A stretch of DNA of 64,000 nt, from the NCBI GenBank assembly GCA_002305045.1, contig DBPX01000016.1:79445-143444 (forward strand), read 5' to 3'. Position numbers and translations under genes: made by a program. Origin of the DNA: Ruminococcus sp. UBA1409. Lineage in GTDB: Bacteria; Bacillota; Clostridia; Oscillospirales; Ruminococcaceae. Shown here piece by piece: positions 18,585 to 26,630 of this stretch (positions within the stretch are counted from its first letter, which is position 1; each line of letters opens with the position of its first letter). A model generated the notes under the pieces. The model made no database searches and was not told the origin of the DNA. It saw nothing but the letters and a program-made list of their open reading frames with translations.

Positions 18585-19031
18585 ATGCAGATTCTAGCAG
18601 CAATGGCACTAAGGAGCAGGTTTGCCCCGCTTCCCACCCAGGTACACATCCTTTTCTGTATTCTGGCTACGGTGCTTTTTATAACCCTATACCTATATCA
18701 AAGGAAGCTAAAGGACCTTCTTTGGCTCTTGGTTTGCGACCTTCCCCTTATCCTGCAGTTTTACGGGGATGAGGTAACTGCGCTTGTCGTCGGCGTGTGC
18801 GAGATACTTCTTCTTGTTATGATATTCTTAGAGTATACAAAAGAAAGAAAGCTAAGCAGGGAGTCTGCTCCTTCCGGCGAGAGCGTATCCGGGGAGGACT
18901 CTAAGGAGGCTTCCTCCGACAGCGGTCTTTCCGATTTAGAAAAGGCTGTAGCCTTAGAAAGAAGCAAGCTTGCCGGAAAGACGGACGATATAATCTCCCA
19001 GGCCTTTGACGGGGAGGAGCCGGGAGCATGA
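18585..19031 (+). CDS. Small membrane protein, function unknown
   Basis: A 148 aa protein with two or three hydrophobic segments in the first 75 residues (VHILFCILATVLFITLYLY and a stretch through LLWLLVCDLPLILQFY, then LVVGVCEILLLVMIFLEY), followed by a charged serine-rich cytoplasmic tail. A start five codons upstream is open, but GACGGAGG sits just before this ATG. Its stop overlaps the next start by four bases. No family recognised. Confidence 0.7.
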   Translation: MQILAAMALRSRFAPLPTQVHILFCILATVLFITLYLYQRKLKDLLWLLVCDLPLILQFYGDEVTALVVGVCEILLLVMIFLEYTKERKLSRESAPSGESVSGEDSKEASSDSGLSDLEKAVALERSKLAGKTDDIISQAFDGEEPGA

Positions 19032-19984
19032 GAAGCTGTGTGATTCTTGACGCTGATACCGTCACAAACGGAGACATATCCTTTGAGCCGATATCCTCCC
19101 TTGTCGACGCAAGGCTTATAGGTCTTACCGTCGAGGGCGAGGTCGCAGATAACATTGCAGACGCCGAGCTTGTCATAACCAACAAGGTTAAGATTACCGA
19201 CGAGGTGATGAGCCGCTGCAAAAATCTTAAATACATCGGTCTATTTGCAACCGGCTACAATAATATCGACATTGAGGCGGCTAAAAAAAGAGGGATAGTA
19301 GTCTCAAATGTGCCGGGATACTCGACAAGCTCTGTGGCACAGCATACCTTCGCTCTTATACTTCACTACTTTTCAAGCGCCGCCGAGTACGGCAGGACGG
19401 TCAAAAACGGCGACTGGTGCTATTCAAAGCTCTTTTCCTATTTCAACATTCCCTTCTTTGAGCTGTCCGGGAAGACTATCGGCATAATAGGCTACGGAGC
19501 AATAGGCAGGGCTGTTGCTAAAATTGCAAGGGCATTTGATATGAGGGTTTTAGTATACACAAGAACTCCCCCTAAGGACGAGGATGGAATCATCATATCA
19601 GGACTTGACGAGCTTTTGTCCGAGTCAGACATAGTGACTCTACACTGCCCTCTTACCGAAGCGACACGCTCCCTTATAAACGAAAGAACGCTAGGACTTA
19701 TGAAAAGCTCTGCGATTCTTGTAAATACCTCAAGAGGCGCAGTTATTGACGAAAGTGCCCTCCTAAAGGCTCTTTCCGAGGGAAAAATTGCCTTTGCCGG
19801 TCTTGATGTCCTCACGGAGGAGCCTATGAGGGAGGACTGCCCTTTAAAAAACGCTCCAAACTGCCTTATAACCCCGCATATAGCTTGGGCGCCGCTTGAG
19901 ACAAGGAAGCGGCTGATAGGTCTTGTAGCAGATAATATCAAGGCGTATCTTGACGGCTCGCCGAAAAATAATGTTGCGATTTGA
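19028..19984 (+). CDS. D-isomer-specific 2-hydroxyacid dehydrogenase
   Basis: NAD-dependent oxidoreductase of 318 aa, closest in pattern to hydroxypyruvate/glycerate dehydrogenases. The Rossmann motif GIIGYGAIGRAVAKIA (about 150-165) and the catalytic residues in NTSRGAVID (Arg), LTEEP (Glu) and TPHIAWA (His) are present. The substrate cannot be read from sequence. It is translationally coupled to the preceding membrane protein and lies 9 nt before proB. Confidence 0.93.
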   Translation: MRSCVILDADTVTNGDISFEPISSLVDARLIGLTVEGEVADNIADAELVITNKVKITDEVMSRCKNLKYIGLFATGYNNIDIEAAKKRGIVVSNVPGYSTSSVAQHTFALILHYFSSAAEYGRTVKNGDWCYSKLFSYFNIPFFELSGKTIGIIGYGAIGRAVAKIARAFDMRVLVYTRTPPKDEDGIIISGLDELLSESDIVTLHCPLTEATRSLINERTLGLMKSSAILVNTSRGAVIDESALLKALSEGKIAFAGLDVLTEEPMREDCPLKNAPNCLITPHIAWAPLETRKRLIGLVADNIKAYLDGSPKNNVAI

Positions 19985-19993
19985 GGAAAAGCT

Positions 19994-20782
19994 ATGAACA
20001 CTTCCAGCATAAAAAGAATTGTTATAAAGGTCGGGACCTCAACCCTTACACACCCCTCCGGCCAGCTAAACATAAGACTGGTTGAGGAGCTTGTAAAGGT
20101 TATATCCGATATTAAAAACGCCGGTCACGATATTGCGCTTGTCTCCTCGGGAGCAATCGGCTTAGGAGCCGCAAAGCTTGGACTTAAAAAAAGGCCCTCG
20201 GACACTCCCTCTAAGCAGGCGTGCGCTGCCGTAGGTCAGTGCGAGCTGATGAATATGTACGACAAGCTCTTTAACGAGTACAGAATCACAGCGGCTCAGG
20301 TGCTTTTGACAAAGTATGTCCTAACCGACGAGAGACGGGTCAATGTAGAAAACACTCTTGAAACTCTTTTGTCCATGGGAGCCGTCCCGATAATAAACGA
20401 AAACGATGTCGTTGCCATAGACGAGCTGGAGCTTGAGGTCGGCGAGAACGACTCCTTAGCCGCAATGGTCGCCTGCATCATTAAGGCTGACCTTTTGATA
20501 ATAATGTCGGACATTGACGGAATGTATGACAAAAATCCAAAGCTTTACGATAACGCAAGGCTCATTCCTAGGATTACAGCCTTAACAGACGAGCTGTGGG
20601 CGGCTGCCGGAGACGCCGGCTCCGCTCTTGGCACCGGAGGGATGACAACCAAGCTTCATGCCGCAGGCATTGCCATGGAGCACGGCATTGATATGCTTAT
20701 AATAAACGGCGACCGTCCCAAGAATCTTTATGATGTCTTTGACGGGAAGGAAATAGGAACTCTGTTTGTAGGAGGTAGATAG
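19994..20782 (+). CDS. proB: Glutamate 5-kinase (short form, no PUA domain)
   Basis: First step of proline synthesis, phosphorylating glutamate. The 262 aa product covers only the amino-acid kinase domain: KVGTSTLTHPSG at the start, LVSSGAIGLGAAKLG, NENDVVAIDELE, and the ending GTLFVGGR. The C-terminal PUA domain of the E. coli enzyme is absent, as in many Gram-positive forms. It lies two bases before proA. Confidence 0.97.
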   Translation: MNTSSIKRIVIKVGTSTLTHPSGQLNIRLVEELVKVISDIKNAGHDIALVSSGAIGLGAAKLGLKKRPSDTPSKQACAAVGQCELMNMYDKLFNEYRITAAQVLLTKYVLTDERRVNVENTLETLLSMGAVPIINENDVVAIDELELEVGENDSLAAMVACIIKADLLIIMSDIDGMYDKNPKLYDNARLIPRITALTDELWAAAGDAGSALGTGGMTTKLHAAGIAMEHGIDMLIINGDRPKNLYDVFDGKEIGTLFVGGR

Positions 20783-20784
20783 CT

Positions 20785-22035
20785 ATGGCAAGCTTCAGAA
20801 TAATCGGAGAGAATGCGTGTAAGGCTAAAAATGAGATTGCGGCGTCTAGCTCGGGCGTAAGAAACTCGGCGCTAGAGGAAATCGCCAAGGCTCTTGACAA
20901 GCACAGACGAAATATCCTTGACCAAAACAGGATTGATGTTAAAAACGCCGACGCAATGGGGATAAAATCCTCCCTTGTCGACAGGGTCTATCTCAACGAG
21001 AAGCGAATTGACGGCATGATTGACGGAGTTAATAAGCTAATATCCCTTGAGGACCCTATAGGAGTTATCGAGGGCGGCGTAATCCGTCCCAATGGGCTTA
21101 GAATAGTCAAAAAGAGAGTCCCGATGGGCGTAATCGGAATAATATATGAGTCAAGGCCCAATGTCACCGTGGACGCCGCCTCGCTTTGCATTAAGTCAGG
21201 GAATGCCGTTATACTAAGAGGCGGCAAGGAGGCAATCTACTCTAATACAGTTATGGTCGAGATAATGAGAGAGGCTGTTTCCAAGGCGGGACTTCCAAGA
21301 GACTCTATACAGCTTATCACCGACACCACTAGGGACTCCGCCGTATCTATGATGAAGGCAAACGGCGTTATCGACCTGCTCATTCCAAGAGGTGGCGCAG
21401 GGCTTATTAACTCGGTCGTCCAGAACGCCACCGTCCCGGTAATTGAGACGGGCGTCGGAAACTGCCATATTTATGTCGACAGCGACGCAAATATAGGAAT
21501 GGCTATCGACATTATAGACAACGCCAAAACCTCAAGACCCGGAGTCTGCAACGCCGCCGAGACTCTTATAGTCCACAAGAGCGTAGCCGAGGAGCTTCTT
21601 CCCGCACTTAAAAAGAGGCTGGATAAATCAAATGTCCAGCTAAGGGGCTGTGAGCTTACGAGGATGATTTTAGGCGATATAATTATCCCTGCAGCCGAGT
21701 CCGACTACAAGGAGGAGTTTCTTGACTATATCCTTGCCGTCCGTGTCGTAGACAATATCTACGATGCAATAGAGCATATAAGAAGGTACTCAACAGGTCA
21801 CTCCGAGTGCATAGTAACCGACAATATCCATGCCGCTGAGCTTTTCCAGAACAGCATTGACGCCGCCGCTGTATATGTTAACGCCTCAACCAGGTTTACA
21901 GACGGCTTTGAGTTCGGTCTCGGTGCGGAAATCGGAATCTCCACCCAAAAGCTTCATGCAAGAGGTCCGATGGGTATTAAGGAGCTTACAACCTATAAGT
22001 ATCTTATAAACGGCAACGGGCAGATAAGAGAGTAA
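20785..22035 (+). CDS. proA: Glutamate-5-semialdehyde dehydrogenase
   Basis: Second step of proline synthesis, reducing gamma-glutamyl phosphate. The 416 aa product has the NADPH-binding YESRPNVTVDAASLCIKSGNA segment and the catalytic cysteine region TSRPGVCNAAETLIVH. GGAGG lies before the ATG within the end of proB. Normal length, coupled to proB. Confidence 0.98.
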   Translation: MASFRIIGENACKAKNEIAASSSGVRNSALEEIAKALDKHRRNILDQNRIDVKNADAMGIKSSLVDRVYLNEKRIDGMIDGVNKLISLEDPIGVIEGGVIRPNGLRIVKKRVPMGVIGIIYESRPNVTVDAASLCIKSGNAVILRGGKEAIYSNTVMVEIMREAVSKAGLPRDSIQLITDTTRDSAVSMMKANGVIDLLIPRGGAGLINSVVQNATVPVIETGVGNCHIYVDSDANIGMAIDIIDNAKTSRPGVCNAAETLIVHKSVAEELLPALKKRLDKSNVQLRGCELTRMILGDIIIPAAESDYKEEFLDYILAVRVVDNIYDAIEHIRRYSTGHSECIVTDNIHAAELFQNSIDAAAVYVNASTRFTDGFEFGLGAEIGISTQKLHARGPMGIKELTTYKYLINGNGQIRE

Positions 22036-22077
22036 ATGCTCCCTTTTATAAAATCCTTTGTTAAAGGAGGCGATAAA

Positions 22078-23085
22078 ATGACCGATATAAACTCAAGGGA
22101 TATAAACAATTCTTCCGACTCAGAGGCGTCTATGAGCACCGTTGAAGCAAGGCCTGAGAGCGTAAAAAAGCCGGACGGCTCTATAGCAAGAAGGAAAAGG
22201 AACAAAAAAGAAGGCTCTAGTGACTCCTCTGCAGCCCAAAGCGGCGCTCACAAAGCCCAAAAGGATGAAGGCGTTTTGCCGTCTTATGAGTCTCAGGACG
22301 GCAATAAGGACCAAAAAAAGGCTAAAAAGCTCACCCATATCACCGAGCTTGACGACCAGGTCAAGGAGGTCATAGACGACGCTCTTGACGAATCCGCAGA
22401 CGCTCTGGGGCTTTATGAGGACAGTCGTGAGGTAAGCGGCATTAGTCTTGCACACGCTGCCAGGATTTTATTCGGCGTATTTGTTTTAGTCTTTGCCGCA
22501 ATAGGAATTATCGCCTGCGTAAACTATATAAAAGAGCAGGTAGAGCTTAAAAATGCCAATCTTGAAAGAATTAGCTACTTTGAGACACTCATCATGCCGA
22601 TTTCAGCAAGCGATATGCCGACCTTTGAGGATGTCTCCGCTTTAAACAACGATGTAATAATCACCGCAGCCTGCTGGGACATCATACTGTCACCCTCCGC
22701 CTCGTATACCGTTGAAAACGGAATGTACCGTGTTTCCTATCTTGAGATCGAGTCAAGGGTAAACAAGCTGTTCGGAAGAGGCGTTTCCTGCCAGCATACC
22801 TCGGTAGGAGACGAGGAGCTTATGTTCGAGTATGACGAAGCCGCCGGGATGTATCTAATACCCTATTCCCCGAGGTCGATAGCCTATTACGCAACCGTTG
22901 ACCAAATCGATGAGATTGAAAACGGCTACAGACTTACAGTGAGCTATCATCTTCCGATTTCGAACTGGATAACCATTGATGTCAGTCCGGAGAAGATAAT
23001 GCTCTTTGAATTGACCTCGAACGGAATATATTACAATATCTCCTCCCTCAATATAAGCGAGATTATAAATAAGCAGGGAGTTTAA
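22078..23085 (+). CDS. Single-pass membrane protein with charged cytoplasmic N-terminus
   Basis: A 335 aa protein of no recognised family. Residues 1 to about 105 are low-complexity and rich in Ser, Lys and Glu. A membrane helix follows at about 125-148 (ARILFGVFVLVFAAIGIIACV), then a roughly 185 aa outer domain with predicted beta strands. An upstream in-frame start exists, but AAAGGAGG seven to ten bases before this ATG decides the choice. Last gene of the plus-strand run, convergent with the SpoIID-like gene. Confidence 0.75.
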   Translation: MTDINSRDINNSSDSEASMSTVEARPESVKKPDGSIARRKRNKKEGSSDSSAAQSGAHKAQKDEGVLPSYESQDGNKDQKKAKKLTHITELDDQVKEVIDDALDESADALGLYEDSREVSGISLAHAARILFGVFVLVFAAIGIIACVNYIKEQVELKNANLERISYFETLIMPISASDMPTFEDVSALNNDVIITAACWDIILSPSASYTVENGMYRVSYLEIESRVNKLFGRGVSCQHTSVGDEELMFEYDEAAGMYLIPYSPRSIAYYATVDQIDEIENGYRLTVSYHLPISNWITIDVSPEKIMLFELTSNGIYYNISSLNISEIINKQGV

Positions 23086-23113
23086 GCGAGTCCTGTCACG
23101 ATTAGGCCATCCC

Positions 23114-24154
23114 TTAAAATACATCAATGCTTGTCCCGGGGAAGAAATGCAAAAGGAGCTCCTTGTAGCTCATCCCCTCCCCTGCCATCTTGTTAGCTCC
23201 GTAGTGAGAAAGCCCCATTAATCCGCCGGAGCCGCTGACTCTGAAGGAAAACCTGTCAAGCTCGCTTGAATAGCTTATCTCAAACCTGGCGGACGACAGG
23301 GAAAGCATTTTTGAAAGCTCAGCTCCCGTAAAATAGCTATACTCTCCCACTTTTGCAAGCTTGACATAGCCGGTGCCGGTTATGTCAAGTATTTTTATCC
23401 AGTCAGATGGGTCGCCCTCCAGCGTTATCGGAGACTCCGCCATTGCAAATATCGAAAAAAGCTCGTCCGAGGTATATACAGCCTCGGTTATGTATTCGCT
23501 GTCCTCTAAAGACTCCACACTCTTAAGATACGGCAGGCTCTCACCAATAATATCCTCTGCGCTCTCAGTAACGCCTCCAGACGAATAGCAGTACGCAGGC
23601 AATATCGGCACACCCTCAAAGCTTAGATATTCCCCCTTAGTAGCCTTGACAGCATCCCTGACCGCCGAATAAAACTCCTCAAGACCTTTTCCTGCTTCGT
23701 CCCCGCCGTATACTGCTTCAAGCTCTGTTTCGGTGGCTAGATAGGTAAACTGCCCGTTTAGCTGTTCGGATTTTATTATAAGAGCGCCGTTTTCGCCTTT
23801 GCTTTGATTTTGCCCCAGCAAAAATGTGTAGACAAGCACTGACTGCGCCTTGATAAGCTCAGGCTCGGCATCCGGCGGGAGAGAGCCAAGCACTGCTCTT
23901 TCTATGTACTCCTCAGGTGACAGCTCAGCTCCCCCATCGCCTATAATAATCCTCTCAAGAGGCTTTAGGGAGTCCTCAGCAGGCTCTGAGTAAGCGCTGT
24001 CGTCAGAATAGCCAGGCGAGTATGCATAAACTGCCTCCTCGGAGGCGGCATTTGCCAGAATATAGACCAAGTACGGTATCCCGGAGAGAAGCGCCATGCA
24101 CACCGTAACCGCCGCTATACCCTTTATAAAGTTTCTTTTGTCTATATTATCCAT
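23114..24154 (-). CDS. SpoIID/LytB domain protein
   Basis: A 346 aa protein with an N-terminal membrane anchor (about 10-34) and a SpoIID domain. The latter is recognised by SSGGVTESAEDIIGESLPYL and by the C-terminal GLSHYGANKMAGEGMSYKELLLHFFPGT. SpoIID is a lytic transglycosylase that degrades peptidoglycan during engulfment in spore formers; LytB modifies autolysin activity. Which role applies here is unclear. AAAGGA lies before this ATG; a further upstream start has no support. Confidence 0.88.
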   Translation of the reverse strand: MDNIDKRNFIKGIAAVTVCMALLSGIPYLVYILANAASEEAVYAYSPGYSDDSAYSEPAEDSLKPLERIIIGDGGAELSPEEYIERAVLGSLPPDAEPELIKAQSVLVYTFLLGQNQSKGENGALIIKSEQLNGQFTYLATETELEAVYGGDEAGKGLEEFYSAVRDAVKATKGEYLSFEGVPILPAYCYSSGGVTESAEDIIGESLPYLKSVESLEDSEYITEAVYTSDELFSIFAMAESPITLEGDPSDWIKILDITGTGYVKLAKVGEYSYFTGAELSKMLSLSSARFEISYSSELDRFSFRVSGSGGLMGLSHYGANKMAGEGMSYKELLLHFFPGTSIDVF

Positions 24155-24322
24155 ATTTTTTATCCTTTCCGTCTGGCAATCCTTAAACGGCTCCCCAAAA
24201 AGCAAGCCTTAGCCGACTGTGTTTTCTCACGGCGGCGTCTTATAGGAAGATTATAGTCATCTTACTCAAATTAATTTGTCGAACTTCGGATATTTTTTTA
24301 CTAAATTTATTTGCCTTTGCTA

Positions 24323-24351
24323 TTGATTTTTAGATTGTTTTGTTGTATAAT
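24323..24351 (+). promoter_or_regulatory. Sigma-A promoter of tRNA-Arg
   Basis: TTGATT, 17 bp, TATAAT, about 38 bp upstream of the mature tRNA 5' end. Confidence 0.7.
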
Positions 24352-24388
24352 ATACAAGGTCTTATCGCCAAGACCTCGATTATTGGAT

Positions 24389-24465
24389 GTTTCCGTAGCT
24401 CAGTAGGATAGAGCGGCCGCCTCCTAAGCGGCAGGCCGGAGGTTCGAATCCTCTCGGGAACGCCA
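24389..24465 (+). tRNA. tRNA-Arg (anticodon CCT)
   Basis: A full cloverleaf can be drawn. The acceptor arm GTTTCCG pairs with CGGGAAC, the D arm is GCTC/GAGC, and the anticodon stem GCCGC/GCGGC holds the loop CTCCTAA, so the anticodon is CCT, reading AGG. The T arm is GGAGG-TTCGAAT-CCTCT. The 3' CCA is encoded. AGG and AGA are frequently used arginine codons in the surrounding genes. Confidence 0.97.
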
Positions 24466-24470
24466 AATAA

Positions 24471-24516
24471 GACGCAGAAAGTCTGATTTTCAGACCTTCT
24501 GCGTTTTTATTTTTCC
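24471..24516 (+). terminator. Intrinsic terminator after tRNA-Arg
   Basis: ACGCAGAA(A)GTCTGA pairs with TCAGAC(C)TTCTGCGT and is followed by TTTTATTTTT. A long stem with a clear T-run. Confidence 0.9.
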
Positions 24517-24574
24517 GGGAAATCAACGGGGTGCGATGATATGCTTTAAAATACCCTGAGCAAATATAAATAAA

Positions 24575-24605
24575 AAGGACCGCCTACTAGGTGTAATCGG
24601 TCCTT
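24575..24605 (-). terminator. Intrinsic terminator of the YafP-like gene
   Basis: AAGGACCG pairs with CGGTCCTT around a 15 nt loop. On the minus strand it is followed by TTTTTATTTAT. Confidence 0.8.
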
Positions 24606-24641
24606 GAAATTTAAGGGTTAGTCCTGCAAGACGGTATTTGT

Positions 24642-25091
24642 TTATCTGTCCTTCTCCATAACAAAATTAGTAAGAAAAATACCCCGTCTTTCAACTTCCT
24701 GCTTCCTTACAACTCTATATCCCCGTTTTTCAAAAAACGGTTTTGCTGTAATAGAAGCATGAGTTGTAATTTTACCTTCGACTGCTTGTTCAAGCTGCTT
24801 ACAAATAGCTGTTGCAATCCCCTTTCGCTGATAATCTGCATGAACATACAGGCGGTCAAGATAACCGTCCTTATCTATGTCTCCAAAGCCTACTATAATT
24901 TCGTTGTCAACAGCAACTACACTATAATGCCCTTGAAGCGATTGATTCCATTTTTCTAAATCTACTTCTTGTGTTGCCCATACATCAAGCTGCTCTTTTG
25001 TGTAATCCTTTGCATTGATAATGTGAACAGTGTTATAAAATAGCTCTGCTACCTCCTTGCAATCCGAGGATTCATACCTTCTAAGCTCCAT
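24642..25091 (-). CDS. YafP-like GNAT acetyltransferase
   Basis: A 149 aa acetyltransferase resembling the YafP group. Visible are the N-terminal WATQEVDLEKWNQSL region, motif A LYVHADYQRKGIATAICKQLE (about 82-102), and the YafP-like HASITAKPFFEKRGYRVVRKQEVERRGIFLTNFVM end. The substrate is unknown. It is a single-gene unit with its own consensus promoter and terminator. Base and codon use is more AT-rich than the housekeeping flanks, which fits recent acquisition. Confidence 0.9.
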   Translation of the reverse strand: MELRRYESSDCKEVAELFYNTVHIINAKDYTKEQLDVWATQEVDLEKWNQSLQGHYSVVAVDNEIIVGFGDIDKDGYLDRLYVHADYQRKGIATAICKQLEQAVEGKITTHASITAKPFFEKRGYRVVRKQEVERRGIFLTNFVMEKDR

Positions 25092-25176
25092 GTTTCTATT
25101 CCTCCAAATCCTGATTTAAACTAAAGAGCAGAATTTCTGCCAGCGGTTTTAAATGCCCTTATTCATCGACGCTCCA

Positions 25177-25205
25177 ATTATATATCAAACATGCCGTTAA
25201 TTCAA
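25177..25205 (-). promoter_or_regulatory. Sigma-A promoter of the YafP-like gene
   Basis: TTGAAT, 17 bp, TATAAT, about 85 bp upstream of the start codon. Confidence 0.7.
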
Positions 25206-25208
25206 TAG

Positions 25209-25248
25209 AAGCCGCCTATCAAGCTCTGAACCGGGCAAAAGGCGGCTT
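25209..25248 (-). terminator. Hairpin after the split XRE gene
   Basis: AAGCCGCCT and AGGCGGCTT form a perfect 9 bp stem with a 22 nt loop, downstream of the interrupted regulator gene. The T-run is poor (CTATTG), so termination is likely but not certain. Confidence 0.5.
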
Positions 25249-25303
25249 ACCAGTATGGACAAAAGCGTCTTTCTAGGCGTAAACAGCTTCTTACCTCGTG
25301 GCT

Positions 25304-25855
25304 TCATTCATCTTTGTCGTGACCTAGGCGTTTCCTATTAAAAAGCAAGCCCGTCAGAATACCGATTGCAGAGATTATTGCTCCTGACAGAACCATTCCC
25401 AATTCGGGAGCGTTCAGCCTATCAAAGGCTATGCTGTTTGCCGCCTTGAATGTGCCGTATTCTGCAAGCATATACATTATTCCGAAGAAAAGCGTAAGCA
25501 GCCATTTCCATTTCCCGAAAAGTTTGTTTTTACCGATAACGACGGACAAAATAAATGTAGTAACGGGAAGTAGAATCCAAAGGAACATCAGGCTATAGCC
25601 CATAGCGTCGCTTCCGCCTGTAAAGAACCAGAACACAATCATAGAAAACGCCCATATTAGAAGATATACGGCGATTATTATAATCTGCGTAAGATTTCTT
25701 TTGCTCCTTACCGTATCGGTGCTCTCTTTTAGATAATTAAGATAGTCTGACATGGGCTTTTCCTCCTTTAAAAGATTGTCAAGACTTACGTTATACAAAT
25801 CGCTGAGCTTAACAACGCTGATTATATCAGGATAGGTCTTGCCCGTTTCCCGCAC
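25304..25855 (-). pseudogene. 3' part of an interrupted XRE regulator with membrane domain
   Basis: The residues GKTYPDIISVVKLSDLYNVSLDNLL are the second half of a Cro/C1-type HTH domain, which normally follows SRQTVSNWE. The missing first half is found in the same orientation at 31659-31796. After the HTH remnant comes a linker and a membrane domain of about four helices (about residues 58-170). The only start left is a GTG inside the HTH, directly after a TAA contributed by the inserted DNA. If translated it would give a 183 aa membrane protein unable to bind DNA. Confidence 0.85.
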
Positions 25856-25864
25856 TTAAAGATA
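25846..25864. repeat. Left terminal inverted repeat of the potassium cassette
   Basis: Read inward it is TTTCCCGCACTTAAAGATA. The right end read inward has TTTCCCAAACTTAAAGATA. The 11 bp core ACTTAAAGATA is identical. Confidence 0.8.
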
Positions 25865-25874
25865 TTGGTTATGT

Positions 25875-25908
25875 ATGAGTGCCTACGCCTACTTGCATAG
25901 GCACTCAT
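25875..25908. other. Perfect hairpin just inside the left cassette end
   Basis: ATGAGTGCCTA and TAGGCACTCAT form an 11 bp stem around 12 nt. It lies 23 bp downstream of the kdpE stop. No T-run follows on the minus strand, so it may be a weak terminator of the cassette operon or a subterminal recombination structure. Confidence 0.6.
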
Positions 25909-25931
25909 ATGCAGGAATGTATCCTGCGTTC

Positions 25932-26630
25932 TCATTCCACCTTCTGCATCCGATAGCCCACGCCAATGTGGGTTTGGATATATTGCGGAGAGCCGGGTGC
26001 TGTCTCCAGCTTTTTTCGCAGTGTTGCCATAAACACACGAAGGGTACCAACATCATTTTCCCAACTGCTTCCCCACACATTCTGTAAAATAAATTTGTGA
26101 GTAAGCACTCTGCCTGTGTTTCTCGCCAAAAGACATAGGAGCTTATATTCCATGGGCGTCATACGCAATTCTTCTTCGCCCATCCAAGCGCATCCGGCAG
26201 AATAATCAATCTTTAGAGCTCCGTTCTGATAGATCGCCTGCTCATTGCCGATGCTTTGCATCAAGGCGATCCTGCGCTGCGTAACACGCAGTCGGGCAAG
26301 AAGCTCATCAACAGAAAATGGTTTCGTAAGATAGTCATCCGCCCCCGCATCCAATGCATCAATTTTGTCACTGTCCTCACTACGGGCGCTGATTACAATG
26401 ATAGGGACATTCGACCAACTGCGAATGCGCCGAATAACCTCCACACCATCAATATCAGGCAGCCCCAAGTCCAGCAAAATAATATCCGGATTGTGTGATG
26501 CGGTTTCTGACACAGCAGATTCACCGCTTCCGGCAGTAATAAAGCGATAGTTATTCGCCCTTAATGTGGTGGTGATCAGGTTGCGTACAGGCGCATCGTC
26601 CTCAACAACCAATATTTGAAATTTATTCAT
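25932..26630 (-). CDS. kdpE: KdpE-type OmpR-family response regulator
   Basis: DNA-binding regulator of 232 aa. The receiver domain (about 1-120) has the acidic pair at 10-12 and the phosphoacceptor Asp54 in ILLDLGLPD; a winged-helix output domain follows, ending in THIGVGYRMQ. The upstream open frame is an extension inside kdpD, and MNKFQILVVEDD is the family start. Its start overlaps the kdpD stop by eight bases. In known systems KdpDE controls the KdpFABC pump; here the only target genes in reach are trkH and trkA. Confidence 0.92.
   Translation of the reverse strand: MNKFQILVVEDDAPVRNLITTTLRANNYRFITAGSGESAVSETASHNPDIILLDLGLPDIDGVEVIRRIRSWSNVPIIVISARSEDSDKIDALDAGADDYLTKPFSVDELLARLRVTQRRIALMQSIGNEQAIYQNGALKIDYSAGCAWMGEEELRMTPMEYKLLCLLARNTGRVLTHKFILQNVWGSSWENDVGTLRVFMATLRKKLETAPGSPQYIQTHIGVGYRMQKVE

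Noticed and set aside
24389..24465. tRNA-Arg as the attachment site of the potassium cassette
   Set aside because: No repeat of the tRNA 3' end was found near 31.7 kb, there is no integrase, and the cassette ends are inverted repeats within the XRE gene more than 1 kb away.
25304..25855. An intact short membrane protein gene
   Set aside because: Its first 25 residues are plainly half of an HTH domain, and its only start is a GTG directly next to inserted DNA.
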